From UBA7672 sp041166025 (lineage in GTDB: Bacteria; Pseudomonadota; Alphaproteobacteria; Caulobacterales; Hyphomonadaceae), in NCBI GenBank assembly GCA_041166025.1, contig JBEAMJ010000047.1, positions 1 through 64,000 of the forward strand: 64,000 bases of DNA, in the 5' to 3' direction. The position numbers and the translations under genes are program-made. The notes beneath the pieces are model-generated. The model did no database searches. It was not told where the DNA came from and saw only the letters and a list, made by a program, of their open reading frames with translations. Each line of letters starts with the position of its first letter. Position 1 is the stretch's first letter. Shown one piece after another: positions 42,480-50,907 of this stretch.

Positions 42480-44612
42480 ATGTCCAGCAAGTTCACGGCA
42501 ACGGGCGAGGCGGGGCGCAAGTCCCAGCTTCGCATTGGCCTGGCTGCTTCCGTCGCCGCCGTGGTCGCCCTGTCGGGCTGCACCTCGGTCGACACTGGCC
42601 AGCAGCGCAGGGCGCCGGACAAGCCGGTCTCCTCGGGCGCGGACATGCAGCAGCGTCCACCTTCCGAGGTGCGCCTCTCTGCTGACGCGCCAGGGCAGCA
42701 GGCCGAGCCGGTCATCCAGAAGGGCACAGGCCGTTTTGTCGACAGCGGCGCTTCGACGGCGCGCAGCGGACGTGGCAACATCGTGGTCAAGCTTGTCGAC
42801 GTGCCCACGGCCGACGCTGTCCAGCAGATTCTCGGCGACACGCTGGGCCTCAACTATGTGATCGAAGGCGAAGCGTCGGGCTCGGTTACGATCCAGACCG
42901 CGCGCCCGGTCGATCAGCGTTCTCTCCTTCAAATGCTGGCTGGTGCGCTCGCGAGCAATAACCTCGTCCTGATCAACGAAGGCGGTTTCTATCGTGTCGC
43001 GCCGGCGGATGCCGCCGCCACGGCCTCGCGCATCGTGAGCTATGGCGCGAACCCGACCGATCTCCGGGTCGGGCCGGGCGTTCAGGTGGTTCCGCTGCGC
43101 CACATCTCGGCGGTCGAAATGGAGAAAATTCTGCGCCCGATCGCCAGCGAAGGCGCAGTCGCCCGCGTCGATACGGCACGCAACCTCCTCATCCTGAAGG
43201 AAGATGCCCGCAATCTCGTCAGCATGCTCGAAATGGTCGACCTGTTCGACGTCGACTACATGGCGGGCATGTCGTTCGCCGTCCTGCCGGTGAAAAACAC
43301 GTCGGCGTCGTTGCTGGTGGGCGAACTTGAACAGCTTTTCGGCGCGGCCAGCGGCTCACCCATGGCCGGCGTCGTGCGCTTCATCCCGATCGAGCGCCTG
43401 AACTCCGTTCTCGCGATCTCGGCCCAGCCGCACCATCTGGATCAGGTTCAGGCATGGATGCGACAACTCGACCGCACCGGTAGCATGGCGGACCAGTCCT
43501 TTCATGTGATTCCTCTGCAGAATCGCCCGGCGAGGGAAGTCGCAGAGCTTCTGCAGAAGTCGCTGACGCCCGCTGATTCAGCGGCCGAGGCCGCGCTTAC
43601 CGCAGTGAACCCCGCCCTGACGCCGGTCATCACGGACAGCACGGCGCCGGGTGCGTCCGTTCCCGCCGTCGAGGTGACAGTGCCCGCGATCTCCTCGCCG
43701 TCATCCAAGCCCGCGCGGATACTCGCCGACGAGGCCAACAACTCGCTGGTCATCCTGGCCTCAGCCGAAGAGTATCAACTGCTCCAGCAAGTCATTGCGC
43801 TGCTCGACGTTACGCCCAACCAGGTGATGCTCGAGGCGACGATCGCTGAGGTGACTCTCAATGACGATCTCGCCTTCGGTATCACATGGTTCCTGCAGGA
43901 TGGCGAGTTTGACCTGAGCTTCAGCGACCTCGACAACGGGGCCGTCGCCTCGACCTTCCCGGGCTTCTCGGTTCTCGTTGATGGGGCGGACGGACGCGCT
44001 GCGCTGAACGCCGTTGCAAGTGTAACGGACGTCAAGGTGCTGTCGTCGCCGTCGCTGATGGTGCTCGACAACCGGACGGCCACTCTGCAGGTCGGCGACC
44101 AGGTTCCGGTCGTGACGCAGACTGCCGTTTCGACGATCGATCCGGATGCCCCGATCGTGAATTCGGTCGAACTACGCGATACTGGCGTTATCCTCAAAGT
44201 GACGCCGCGCGTAAACGAGGGCGGTCGCGTCATGCTCGATATCGAACAGGAAGTCTCCGACGTTGTCGAAACACGGACGTCGGGCATCGACTCGCCGACG
44301 ATTCAGCAACGCAAGATCAAGACCTCCGTGGCAGTCGACAATGGCGAGACGATCGCTCTTGGCGGCCTGATTCGGGACAAGGTGACCGACGGTGAGACGA
44401 AGGTCCCGCTGCTCGGCGACATCCCTGCCATCGGCGAACTTTTCCGTTCGACAACGCAGCGCAATGAGCGCACCGAACTGGTGGTGCTCATCACGCCGCG
44501 CGTGGTTGGTGGGGCGGACGACGCCCGGCGGATCACGCAGGAATTGACCGACCGCATGCGCGGCGTCGGCGCCGCCATGGAAGACGCAGCACGTCGCGCC
44601 GCGAACGAGTAA
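42480..44612 (+). CDS. gspD: type II secretion secretin GspD
   Basis: 710 residues from the ATG at 42480, with GTGGAG upstream; a GTG at 42459 overlapping the previous stop is possible. Signal peptide with lipobox VALSGC. N0 (about 90-165) to N2 domains precede the secretin. The secretin is clear: VMLEATIAEVTLNDDLAFGI, VLSSPSLMVLDNRTATLQVG, VPVVTQTAV, and the final IALGGLIRDKVTDGETKVPLLGDIP. C-terminal ELVVLITPRVV is canonical. It forms the outer membrane pore. The N0 domain (VPTADAVQQILGDTLGLNYV) is intact. Confidence 0.94.
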   Translation: MSSKFTATGEAGRKSQLRIGLAASVAAVVALSGCTSVDTGQQRRAPDKPVSSGADMQQRPPSEVRLSADAPGQQAEPVIQKGTGRFVDSGASTARSGRGNIVVKLVDVPTADAVQQILGDTLGLNYVIEGEASGSVTIQTARPVDQRSLLQMLAGALASNNLVLINEGGFYRVAPADAAATASRIVSYGANPTDLRVGPGVQVVPLRHISAVEMEKILRPIASEGAVARVDTARNLLILKEDARNLVSMLEMVDLFDVDYMAGMSFAVLPVKNTSASLLVGELEQLFGAASGSPMAGVVRFIPIERLNSVLAISAQPHHLDQVQAWMRQLDRTGSMADQSFHVIPLQNRPAREVAELLQKSLTPADSAAEAALTAVNPALTPVITDSTAPGASVPAVEVTVPAISSPSSKPARILADEANNSLVILASAEEYQLLQQVIALLDVTPNQVMLEATIAEVTLNDDLAFGITWFLQDGEFDLSFSDLDNGAVASTFPGFSVLVDGADGRAALNAVASVTDVKVLSSPSLMVLDNRTATLQVGDQVPVVTQTAVSTIDPDAPIVNSVELRDTGVILKVTPRVNEGGRVMLDIEQEVSDVVETRTSGIDSPTIQQRKIKTSVAVDNGETIALGGLIRDKVTDGETKVPLLGDIPAIGELFRSTTQRNERTELVVLITPRVVGGADDARRITQELTDRMRGVGAAMEDAARRAANE

Positions 44613-44615
44613 CGC

Positions 44616-45545
44616 ATGGCCGGGCGGCGCGCGCGCAAACCGCAAGACCGGGGCGCGGCTCTCGTCATGGTGTTGTGGGGTGCTGTGGTGATGGCGATCA
44701 TCGCCGCAGCGATCGCGCGCCAGGCCTCGACAAGCGCCGTGATGGTCAATGCCAGCAGCGAGCTGACGCGCGCCCGCGCGCTTGCGGATGGCGGCGTGCG
44801 GCTGGGCTGGAGCGCGTTCGCCGACGGGCGCATCGCCGACTTTCGCGATGTCTGGGCCTGCCGGAGCGGCGAGGACGCGTTGGTGGTGCAGTTGCGGCCC
44901 GAAACCGCACGGGTCGACGTCAATGTCGCCTCAGAGGAGCTGCTGTCGGCGTTGTTCGCCGCCGCTGGCGCCGACCGCCGGTCAGCCGATGCGCTCGCCG
45001 CGGCGGCGGTCGCCTATCGCAGCGCCGGAATCGATGCGGAGGGCGCCAACGAGGTCGAAGCAGACGGCAATGAAGCGCCGGCACGACAGTTGGAGCCCGA
45101 CCAGTTCGTGCGCGGGCCATTCCAGACGATCGAGGAGCTGGGCTATCTCCCCGGTATGGATGTCGGCCTGTTCCGCGCGGTCGCGGACGATGTGAGCGTG
45201 CATAGCCGGTCGTCCGACATCGAGCGGCGCTTCGCCAGTGCAATCGTTCGACAGGCGGCGGATGAAGTCGCGCGGGTCGAGGGACGCTCCACGGGCGAGG
45301 ATGACGCGGACCCGCAGCTGCCAGCCTTCGAAGGTTCGTTGCTGAATGTGCGGGCCACGGCGGTCACCGGTTCGGGTGCGGTGTTCGTGCGCGATGCCGT
45401 AATCGAGGGGCCGCTGGATCCGGATGGCCAGCCGACCGTCCTGCGGCTCGTGCAGGGCCGCTTGCGCGAGGGCGAGCGCCTTCCCGAAGTCCGCAGCGCG
45501 CCGCCCTGCGAGCAGGGCTTTGCGGCGATCCGCCTGCCGTCCTGA
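44616..45545 (+). CDS. gspK: type II secretion minor pseudopilin GspK
   Basis: 309 residues. The start RGAALVMVLWGAVVMAIIAAA resembles the GspK prepilin signal (Gly-Ala cleavage, with Val instead of the usual Glu at +5, as GspK does). The large alpha-helical insertion (about 80-200) holds EEL and two repeats like QTIEELGYLPGMD typical of the GspK domain. It is the last gene of the rightward operon and abuts the hemB end. Confidence 0.87.
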   Translation: MAGRRARKPQDRGAALVMVLWGAVVMAIIAAAIARQASTSAVMVNASSELTRARALADGGVRLGWSAFADGRIADFRDVWACRSGEDALVVQLRPETARVDVNVASEELLSALFAAAGADRRSADALAAAAVAYRSAGIDAEGANEVEADGNEAPARQLEPDQFVRGPFQTIEELGYLPGMDVGLFRAVADDVSVHSRSSDIERRFASAIVRQAADEVARVEGRSTGEDDADPQLPAFEGSLLNVRATAVTGSGAVFVRDAVIEGPLDPDGQPTVLRLVQGRLREGERLPEVRSAPPCEQGFAAIRLPS

Positions 45546-45555
45546 CGCGCGGAGG

Positions 45556-46563
45556 CTATCGGCCGAGCAACTGGGCCGCCCGCTCCGCAAAATAGGTGAT
45601 GACGCCGGATGCGCCTGCGCGCTTGAAGGCGGACAGGGTCTCGACGATCGCCTTGTCCTCATCCAGCCAGCCCTGCGCGGCGGCCGCCTTGATCTGTGCG
45701 TATTCGCCCGAGATCTGGAACACGAGTGTCGGCATGCCGAATTCGGATGACACGCGCTGGACGATGTCGAGATAGGGAAGCCCGGGCTTGACCATCACCA
45801 TGTCGGCGCCCTCCTCGATGTCCATGGCGACCTCGCGCAGCGCTTCTTCAGAGTTGCCGAAGTCCATCTGGTAGGTCTTCTTGTCGCCCTTTAGGACGGA
45901 AGCCGTTCCCACCGCATCGCGATAGGGGCCGTAGAAGGCCGAAGCGTACTTGGCGGCGTAGGACAGGATCATCACGTTGTCGTAGCCCTCGCTGTCCAGT
46001 TCGTCGCGGATTGCACCGATGCGGCCGTCCATCATGTCCGACGGCGCCACGATGTCGGCCCCAGCGCGCGCCTGAACCAGCGCCTGCTCGGTGAGCACCG
46101 CCACCGTCTCGTCGTTGAGGACATAGCCGTCCTCGTTCAGCAGGCCATCATGACCATGGCTGGTGAAGGGATCGAGCGCCACGTCGCAGGCGATGCCGAC
46201 TTCCGGTGCTGCGGCCTTCATCGCCTGGATCACGGTGGGAACGAGGCCCTCTGGATTGATCGCTTCATCGCCGCCCTCATTCTTCTTTGCCGGGTTGATG
46301 TGGGGGAACACGGCAATGGCCGGGATGCCGAGTTCGCGCGCACGCACGGCGGCCTTTGCCGCTTCATCGACACTCAGGCGATCGACGCCCGGCATCGTCT
46401 TGACCGGAACGCGCGGCTCCTTGCCGTCGTGGACGATCATGCCCCAGACGATGTCGTCCGGGCTCGGTCTGCTTTCACGCACGAGCCGTCGCGACCAATC
46501 GAACTGACGCAGGCGACGCAAGCGCGAGGCAGGAAAGGCGCCGGTGATCAGGGACTTGGGCAT
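45556..46563 (-). CDS. hemB: delta-aminolevulinic acid dehydratase (porphobilinogen synthase)
   Basis: 335 residues, ATG at 46563. It condenses two ALA to porphobilinogen for haem. The Schiff-base lysines are in ILSYAAKYAS (Lys205) and MVMVKPGLPYLD (Lys259). The metal-site region reads DVALDPFTSHGHDG (127-140). Zinc enzymes have three Cys here; this protein has Ala129, Asp131 and Asp139, as in Mg-dependent HemBs of alphaproteobacteria and plants. The gene is preceded by a GNAT gene on the same strand and is convergent with gspK. Confidence 0.96.
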   Translation of the reverse strand: MPKSLITGAFPASRLRRLRQFDWSRRLVRESRPSPDDIVWGMIVHDGKEPRVPVKTMPGVDRLSVDEAAKAAVRARELGIPAIAVFPHINPAKKNEGGDEAINPEGLVPTVIQAMKAAAPEVGIACDVALDPFTSHGHDGLLNEDGYVLNDETVAVLTEQALVQARAGADIVAPSDMMDGRIGAIRDELDSEGYDNVMILSYAAKYASAFYGPYRDAVGTASVLKGDKKTYQMDFGNSEEALREVAMDIEEGADMVMVKPGLPYLDIVQRVSSEFGMPTLVFQISGEYAQIKAAAAQGWLDEDKAIVETLSAFKRAGASGVITYFAERAAQLLGR

Positions 46564-46625
46564 TCTTCGTTCCTTGTTGTCCCGCTTGGTAGCGGGCACG
46601 GAACGAAAAGTCACTTGTGGTCGAC

Positions 46626-47186
46626 CTACCTGCCCCGCTTTACCGACCGGTGCATGAAGCAGCGGAGGCGGACGTCCATGGTCTGTTTCTGCAGTTCGCG
46701 GATTTCCAGCTGCCAGTCGCTGAGTCGCCAGCTCGGCACCTCGCGGAAGCCCAGCTTACGGTAGAAGGGCCCGTTCCAAGGCACCTTCCGGAAGGTGGAC
46801 AGCGACACGCGGCGGAATGCGCGCGCTTCGGCTTCCTGGAGGCAGCGCCGCACAAGGCGCGTGCCGAGCCCACGCCGGCCATGGCGCGGCAGGACCGAAA
46901 GCTGATCCAAATACATGTCCTCGCGCCGGTCAGAGCACAGGGCGAACCCGACAAGCTCGTCACGATCGTCCACCGCGACCCAGATGAGACCCTCGCCGAA
47001 GCCCTGACGGAGCCTATCCTCGGGGATGGGCTGGGTCGGCTCTCCCAGGGGGCCAAAATCGATGAGGCCGGTGCCCCGGAACAGCATGGCGGAGGCAAGA
47101 TCAATATTCTGGAGTTCGCCGATCTCGTTGCCCCTGGCTGGCCGCACGCGATAGGCGGGCGCTGGATCGTTGATAAGGGTCGCCAT
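46626..47186 (-). CDS. GNAT-family N-acetyltransferase
   Basis: 186 residues. N-terminal YRVRPARGNEIGELQNID, the acetyl-CoA strand-helix with LDQLSVLPRHGRRGLGTRLVRR (about 94-115; RRGLG is the pyrophosphate-binding Q/RxxGxG/A), then AFRRVSLSTFRKVPWNGPFYRKLGF. All GNAT elements are present; the amine substrate is unknown. It precedes hemB by 62 bases and may share its transcript. Confidence 0.87.
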   Translation of the reverse strand: MATLINDPAPAYRVRPARGNEIGELQNIDLASAMLFRGTGLIDFGPLGEPTQPIPEDRLRQGFGEGLIWVAVDDRDELVGFALCSDRREDMYLDQLSVLPRHGRRGLGTRLVRRCLQEAEARAFRRVSLSTFRKVPWNGPFYRKLGFREVPSWRLSDWQLEIRELQKQTMDVRLRCFMHRSVKRGR

Positions 47187-47287
47187 GGGAGAGACAGGCC
47201 TGTCGCGAAGGGTCGTTTCTGAAGTCTTTGAGTACGCGCGGAACTGGTCCTATGGATAGCGCCGGAACTGGAGCCGGAACAGCCCGC

Positions 47288-48427
47288 ATGACAGCCCTGA
47301 CCCCTGAACAGATTTTGATCAGACAGACGGCGGCCGATTTTGCCGCAGAAAGGCTGCGCCCGTTCGCCGCCGAGTGGGACGAAAGGAAGCACTTTCCTGT
47401 GGACGTGATTCGCGAAGCGGCCGGGCTGGGCTTTGCCGGGCTCTATGTGAACGAGGATGTCGGGGGATCGGCGCTCAGTCGTTTCGACGCCGTGCTGGTG
47501 TTCGAACAGCTGAGCCAGGGCTGCATTTCGACCGCAGCCTATATCTCGATCCACAACATGTGCTCGTGGATGATTGACCGGTTCGCCTCCGAGGAGATGC
47601 GGAAGGAGTGGCTGCCGCAACTCACCTCGATGGAATTCCTGTCTTCCTACTGCCTTACGGAACCCGGCGCCGGATCGGATGCTGGCGGGCTGAAGACGCG
47701 CGCGGTGAAGGATGGCGGGGACTATGTGCTCAACGGCGCCAAGCAGTTCATCTCGGGCGCTGGCGTCAGCGACGTCTATGTCGTGATGGCGCGGACGGGC
47801 CAGGATGGACCCAAGGGCGTTTCCACCTTCATTGTGACGAAGGACGACAAGGGCGTCTCATTTGGCGCGAACGAGAAGAAGATGGGCTGGAACTCGCAGC
47901 CGACGCGGCAGGTGATCTTCGAAGATGTGCGCATTCCCGCGAGCCGACGCGTGGGCGCCGAAGGCGACGGCTTCCGGTTTGCGATGGCCGGGCTTGACGG
48001 CGGTCGGCTCAACATCGCGGCATGCTCCCTAGGTGGAATGCAGGACGCGCTGAACAAGGCGCTCACCTATGTGAAGGAGCGCAAGCAGTTCGGCCAGGCG
48101 ATCGCGGATTTCCAGGCGACGCAGTTCAAGCTGGCCGACATGGAGACCGAAACACAGGCGGCGCGCGTGATGCTCTACAACGCCGCGCAGGAGCTTGATG
48201 CGAAGAGCCCCATGGCGACGCGCTGGTGCGCAATGGCGAAGCGGTTTGTCACCGACACGGGCTTCAAGGTGGCCAACGACGCGCTGCAGTTGCATGGCGG
48301 CTATGGCTACCTGTCGGACTATGGCGTCGAGCGGATCGTGCGCGACCTGCGCGTGCACCAGATCCTCGAGGGGACGAACGAGGTGATGCGCGTGATCGTG
48401 TCGCGGGATTTGTTGAGGCAGCAGTGA
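47288..48427 (+). CDS. acyl-CoA dehydrogenase (isobutyryl-CoA dehydrogenase-like)
   Basis: 379 residues from the ATG at 47288; an upstream ATG at 47252 would add 12 residues. ACAD signature: YCLTEPGAGSDAGGLKT (FAD), GGRLNIAACSLGGMQDAL, KERKQFGQAIADFQATQFKLADM, and the C-terminal DLRVHQILEGTNEVMRV, with catalytic Glu in the LEGTNE loop. This C-terminal Glu position suits short/branched-chain enzymes; sequence type resembles isobutyryl-CoA dehydrogenase of valine catabolism. The 3-hydroxyisobutyryl-CoA hydrolase gene follows one gene later. Confidence 0.9.
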   Translation: MTALTPEQILIRQTAADFAAERLRPFAAEWDERKHFPVDVIREAAGLGFAGLYVNEDVGGSALSRFDAVLVFEQLSQGCISTAAYISIHNMCSWMIDRFASEEMRKEWLPQLTSMEFLSSYCLTEPGAGSDAGGLKTRAVKDGGDYVLNGAKQFISGAGVSDVYVVMARTGQDGPKGVSTFIVTKDDKGVSFGANEKKMGWNSQPTRQVIFEDVRIPASRRVGAEGDGFRFAMAGLDGGRLNIAACSLGGMQDALNKALTYVKERKQFGQAIADFQATQFKLADMETETQAARVMLYNAAQELDAKSPMATRWCAMAKRFVTDTGFKVANDALQLHGGYGYLSDYGVERIVRDLRVHQILEGTNEVMRVIVSRDLLRQQ

Positions 48428-49083
48428 TGAAGCGGCTGGCGACGTGGGTGACGCTGGCAGCTGCAGCGTTGGTAGGCGCCGCCTGCGATCGTCCGCACAA
48501 CCCGGGAACCGAGCTCGAGATTGCCTACCGAGCTCAGTACGGCGGCGCGGACGGAACGAAGCTGATGTTTGAAAATGATGCCGAAACTGCGGGTGGGCCG
48601 CGAGCAGTGTACAACATTCCAGGATTTATTCCTGCATCCGACGGTTTTCCTGACATGAGCGAGATGCTGGGCTATCCGCTGGTCGATTGTTCGAACAGCG
48701 AAGTCCGTTGTATCCAGATTGGATTGCACGCGGTCATGGCCGTGCCCCGGCGTGACATGGCGCTGGGGCAATCTTTCAATGCCGCAGGCGCAACGCTTAG
48801 TGTTGTTGGCTGCAGCGACGCAACCTGCTCGCGTGCGTTTATCACAACGCGGTGTGCGCGCTGGGAAATGATGGACAAGGATGGAATGTCTTTCCGCTGC
48901 CTACATGGAGATACCGGTGGCGCAGCTGACGCCGACGAGTTGAGTTTTGTTTATGATCATCACCGGGGCATCGTCCTGCTGCGCGTCGAAGGCGACTGCC
49001 CACCGCCATTTGTGGCGCCGGAATGCTACGAAGGTGCGTTCGTTATCGAAAGCCAAAGCGGCCTGCTAGCCAGGTTAAGTTGA
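48427..49083 (+). CDS. Cys-rich lipoprotein of unknown function
   Basis: 218 residues. Start at the ATG overlapping the acyl-CoA dehydrogenase stop by one base (TGATG). Signal peptide MKRLATWVTLAAAALVGAAC with a lipobox. The mature part has about nine Cys (for example CSNSEVRC, CSDATC, CARWEMM, and CPPPFVAPEC), suggesting disulfides in the periplasm. No family recognised. It sits between two valine-degradation genes and is translationally coupled to the first. A direct role in that pathway is not apparent. Confidence 0.78.
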   Translation: MKRLATWVTLAAAALVGAACDRPHNPGTELEIAYRAQYGGADGTKLMFENDAETAGGPRAVYNIPGFIPASDGFPDMSEMLGYPLVDCSNSEVRCIQIGLHAVMAVPRRDMALGQSFNAAGATLSVVGCSDATCSRAFITTRCARWEMMDKDGMSFRCLHGDTGGAADADELSFVYDHHRGIVLLRVEGDCPPPFVAPECYEGAFVIESQSGLLARLS

Positions 49084-49163
49084 GCGCCGCGCAGGTGCAT
49101 GCGAATCCACTCAAGTTGGGGCTCGCTTGCGCCACATGGCAGGTGGAGTCTTGGAGAGCAACA

Positions 49164-50192
49164 ATGGCCGAGATCGTTATTCACCGACAGGGCGTTGCGG
49201 GGCGGATCACGTTGAACCGGCCGTCGGCACTGCATGCGCTAAACGAGGAAATGTGCCTCGCCATGGACGCCGCGCTGAAGACGTGGGCGGACGATCCGGA
49301 GATCGCGCTGGTGGTCGTGGACCATGCGAAGGAGACGCGGGGGTTCTGCGCCGGCGGGGACATCCGCATGCTGGCGGAGAGCGGCATGAGCGATGGCTCT
49401 GCGGCGCAGGCCTTCTTCCGGGCCGAGTATCGCCTCAACACGCGGATCAAGAACTATCCCAAGCCCTATGTCGCCTTCATGGATGGCGTCACCATGGGCG
49501 GGGGAGTCGGCATAAGCGTGCACGGCTCGCACCGGGTTGCGACCGAGCGGACGCTGTTTGCGATGCCCGAGACCGGGATCGGACTTTTTCCCGACGTGGG
49601 TGGGGGATGGTTCCTGCCACGGCTGGGGCCGCCACTGGGAATGTGGCTGGCGTTGACGGGCGAGCGGCTGAAGGGGGGCGACGTCTGCGCGGCTGGGATC
49701 GCGACGAACTATGTCGAGTCAGGCGTGGTCGAAGCGGTGAAGGACCAGGTGTGCGAGGGCGAACTCGCGCTGCTCGAGGCGATGGACTGGGATGCGTCCG
49801 CCGCGTTCGAGAAGCATCTCGATGCGATGCAGCGGACGTTCTGGAAGCCCAGCGTGGAGGATATCTTCGCGGCGCTGGAGGCGGAAGGCGATGAATGGTC
49901 GGCGAAGCAACTGGCGACGTTGAAGACCAAGAGCCCGCGCACGCTGAAGATCGCACACCGGCAATTGTCGCTCGGGCTGCAGATGCAGACGTTCGAGGAT
50001 AATATGCGGATGGAGTTCCGCATCGGCTGCCGGCAGGTGCACAGCCATGACTTCCAGGAGGGCGTGCGTGCGGTGATCGTCGACAAGGACAACGCGCCGA
50101 AGTGGAATCCTGCGGCGCTGAGCGGCGTCAGCGAGCGCGACCTGGACGACGTGTTCGCGCCGCTCGGCGAAGGCGAGCTGACCTTTGACTGA
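49164..50192 (+). CDS. enoyl-CoA hydratase/isomerase family, likely 3-hydroxyisobutyryl-CoA hydrolase
   Basis: 342 residues from an ATG at 49164 (TTGGAGAGCAAC upstream). Crotonase fold: TLNRPSALHALNEEMCLAM, FCAGGDIRML (oxyanion hole), GVTMGGGVGISVHGSHRVAT, and PETGIGLFPDVGGGWFLPRL (catalytic Glu region). The length with the C-terminal ETFxxxLRMExR-like stretch EDNMRMEFRIGCRQ is typical of 3-hydroxyisobutyryl-CoA hydrolase, which releases 3-hydroxyisobutyrate in valine degradation. With the dehydrogenase it covers two steps of that route. Confidence 0.88.
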   Translation: MAEIVIHRQGVAGRITLNRPSALHALNEEMCLAMDAALKTWADDPEIALVVVDHAKETRGFCAGGDIRMLAESGMSDGSAAQAFFRAEYRLNTRIKNYPKPYVAFMDGVTMGGGVGISVHGSHRVATERTLFAMPETGIGLFPDVGGGWFLPRLGPPLGMWLALTGERLKGGDVCAAGIATNYVESGVVEAVKDQVCEGELALLEAMDWDASAAFEKHLDAMQRTFWKPSVEDIFAALEAEGDEWSAKQLATLKTKSPRTLKIAHRQLSLGLQMQTFEDNMRMEFRIGCRQVHSHDFQEGVRAVIVDKDNAPKWNPAALSGVSERDLDDVFAPLGEGELTFD

Positions 50193-50211
50193 CTGCGCGG
50201 GAACCGGCTGG

Positions 50212-50898
50212 TTACGGCGCAGTGTAGGTTAGGCCCATGGCTTCGATGACGCCCTTGATGTGGGCGAGGGCTTCGGGCGTGGGGCCGGCATAGTCGCCCG
50301 TGCCGGGCTGGTTGCCCTGATAGCCGATCTCGGCCCAACCTTCGGGTGTTGTGTAGTAGGCGCCCAGCGTGAGCGTGCGGAAGCGGTTGAAGAACTCCGC
50401 CGGCTTTTCGAAGTCAGGCGTCGCTTTGGCTTTGAAGGCGATAGTGTCGAGGATTGCCGTCTGCGCAGCGGGATCGGCCTTGGCGAATACGGCCCCGCTG
50501 CGCGCACGCGCTTCCTGATCGAGCCAGGCGAGGCCGTTGACGATGAGGACGCGATCCTTGTGTTGGTCGGGATAGGGCGCGCTGATCCATTCATTGATGA
50601 AGGCGGGCGTGCCGAGTTTGGAGGGTGCAGGGTAATCGCCTTCAGCCGGCAGGATAAGATCGGCGAGCGCCGTGGCTGCAACCAGCTCGGCCTCTGTCAT
50701 CGTGAGCGGCCAGGGAACGGAAGGATCGATGAGATCAGGGTCCGTGCCGTAGCCCTTGGCCTTGATGGCTTCCATCTCGGCCCAGGTGACGCCTTTCGCC
50801 TGGTCGCCGCAGGCGGCGAGCTGGCCCGCGGCCATTGCGCCCATCAGCCATTTAAGGGTGACGCGACGGTCGATCATGATGAGGGTCTTGGCTGTCAT
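50212..50898 (-). CDS. gluconate 2-dehydrogenase subunit 3-like small subunit of GMC dehydrogenase (copy 2)
   Basis: 228 residues, ATG at 50898. The Tat-like N-terminus is MIDRRVTLKWLMGAMAAGQLAAC, so twin-arginine with a possible lipobox. The Gluconate_2-dh3 domain includes LVAATALADLILP, GTPAFINEWISA, and YYTTPEGWAEIGYQGNQPG, a motif seen in glucoside 3-dehydrogenase small subunits. The GMC gene lies 9 bases upstream in the same operon. Like the first copy, it presumably exports the flavin subunit. Confidence 0.87.
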   Translation of the reverse strand: MTAKTLIMIDRRVTLKWLMGAMAAGQLAACGDQAKGVTWAEMEAIKAKGYGTDPDLIDPSVPWPLTMTEAELVAATALADLILPAEGDYPAPSKLGTPAFINEWISAPYPDQHKDRVLIVNGLAWLDQEARARSGAVFAKADPAAQTAILDTIAFKAKATPDFEKPAEFFNRFRTLTLGAYYTTPEGWAEIGYQGNQPGTGDYAGPTPEALAHIKGVIEAMGLTYTAP

Positions 50899-50907
50899 GA
50901 CCGCCTC

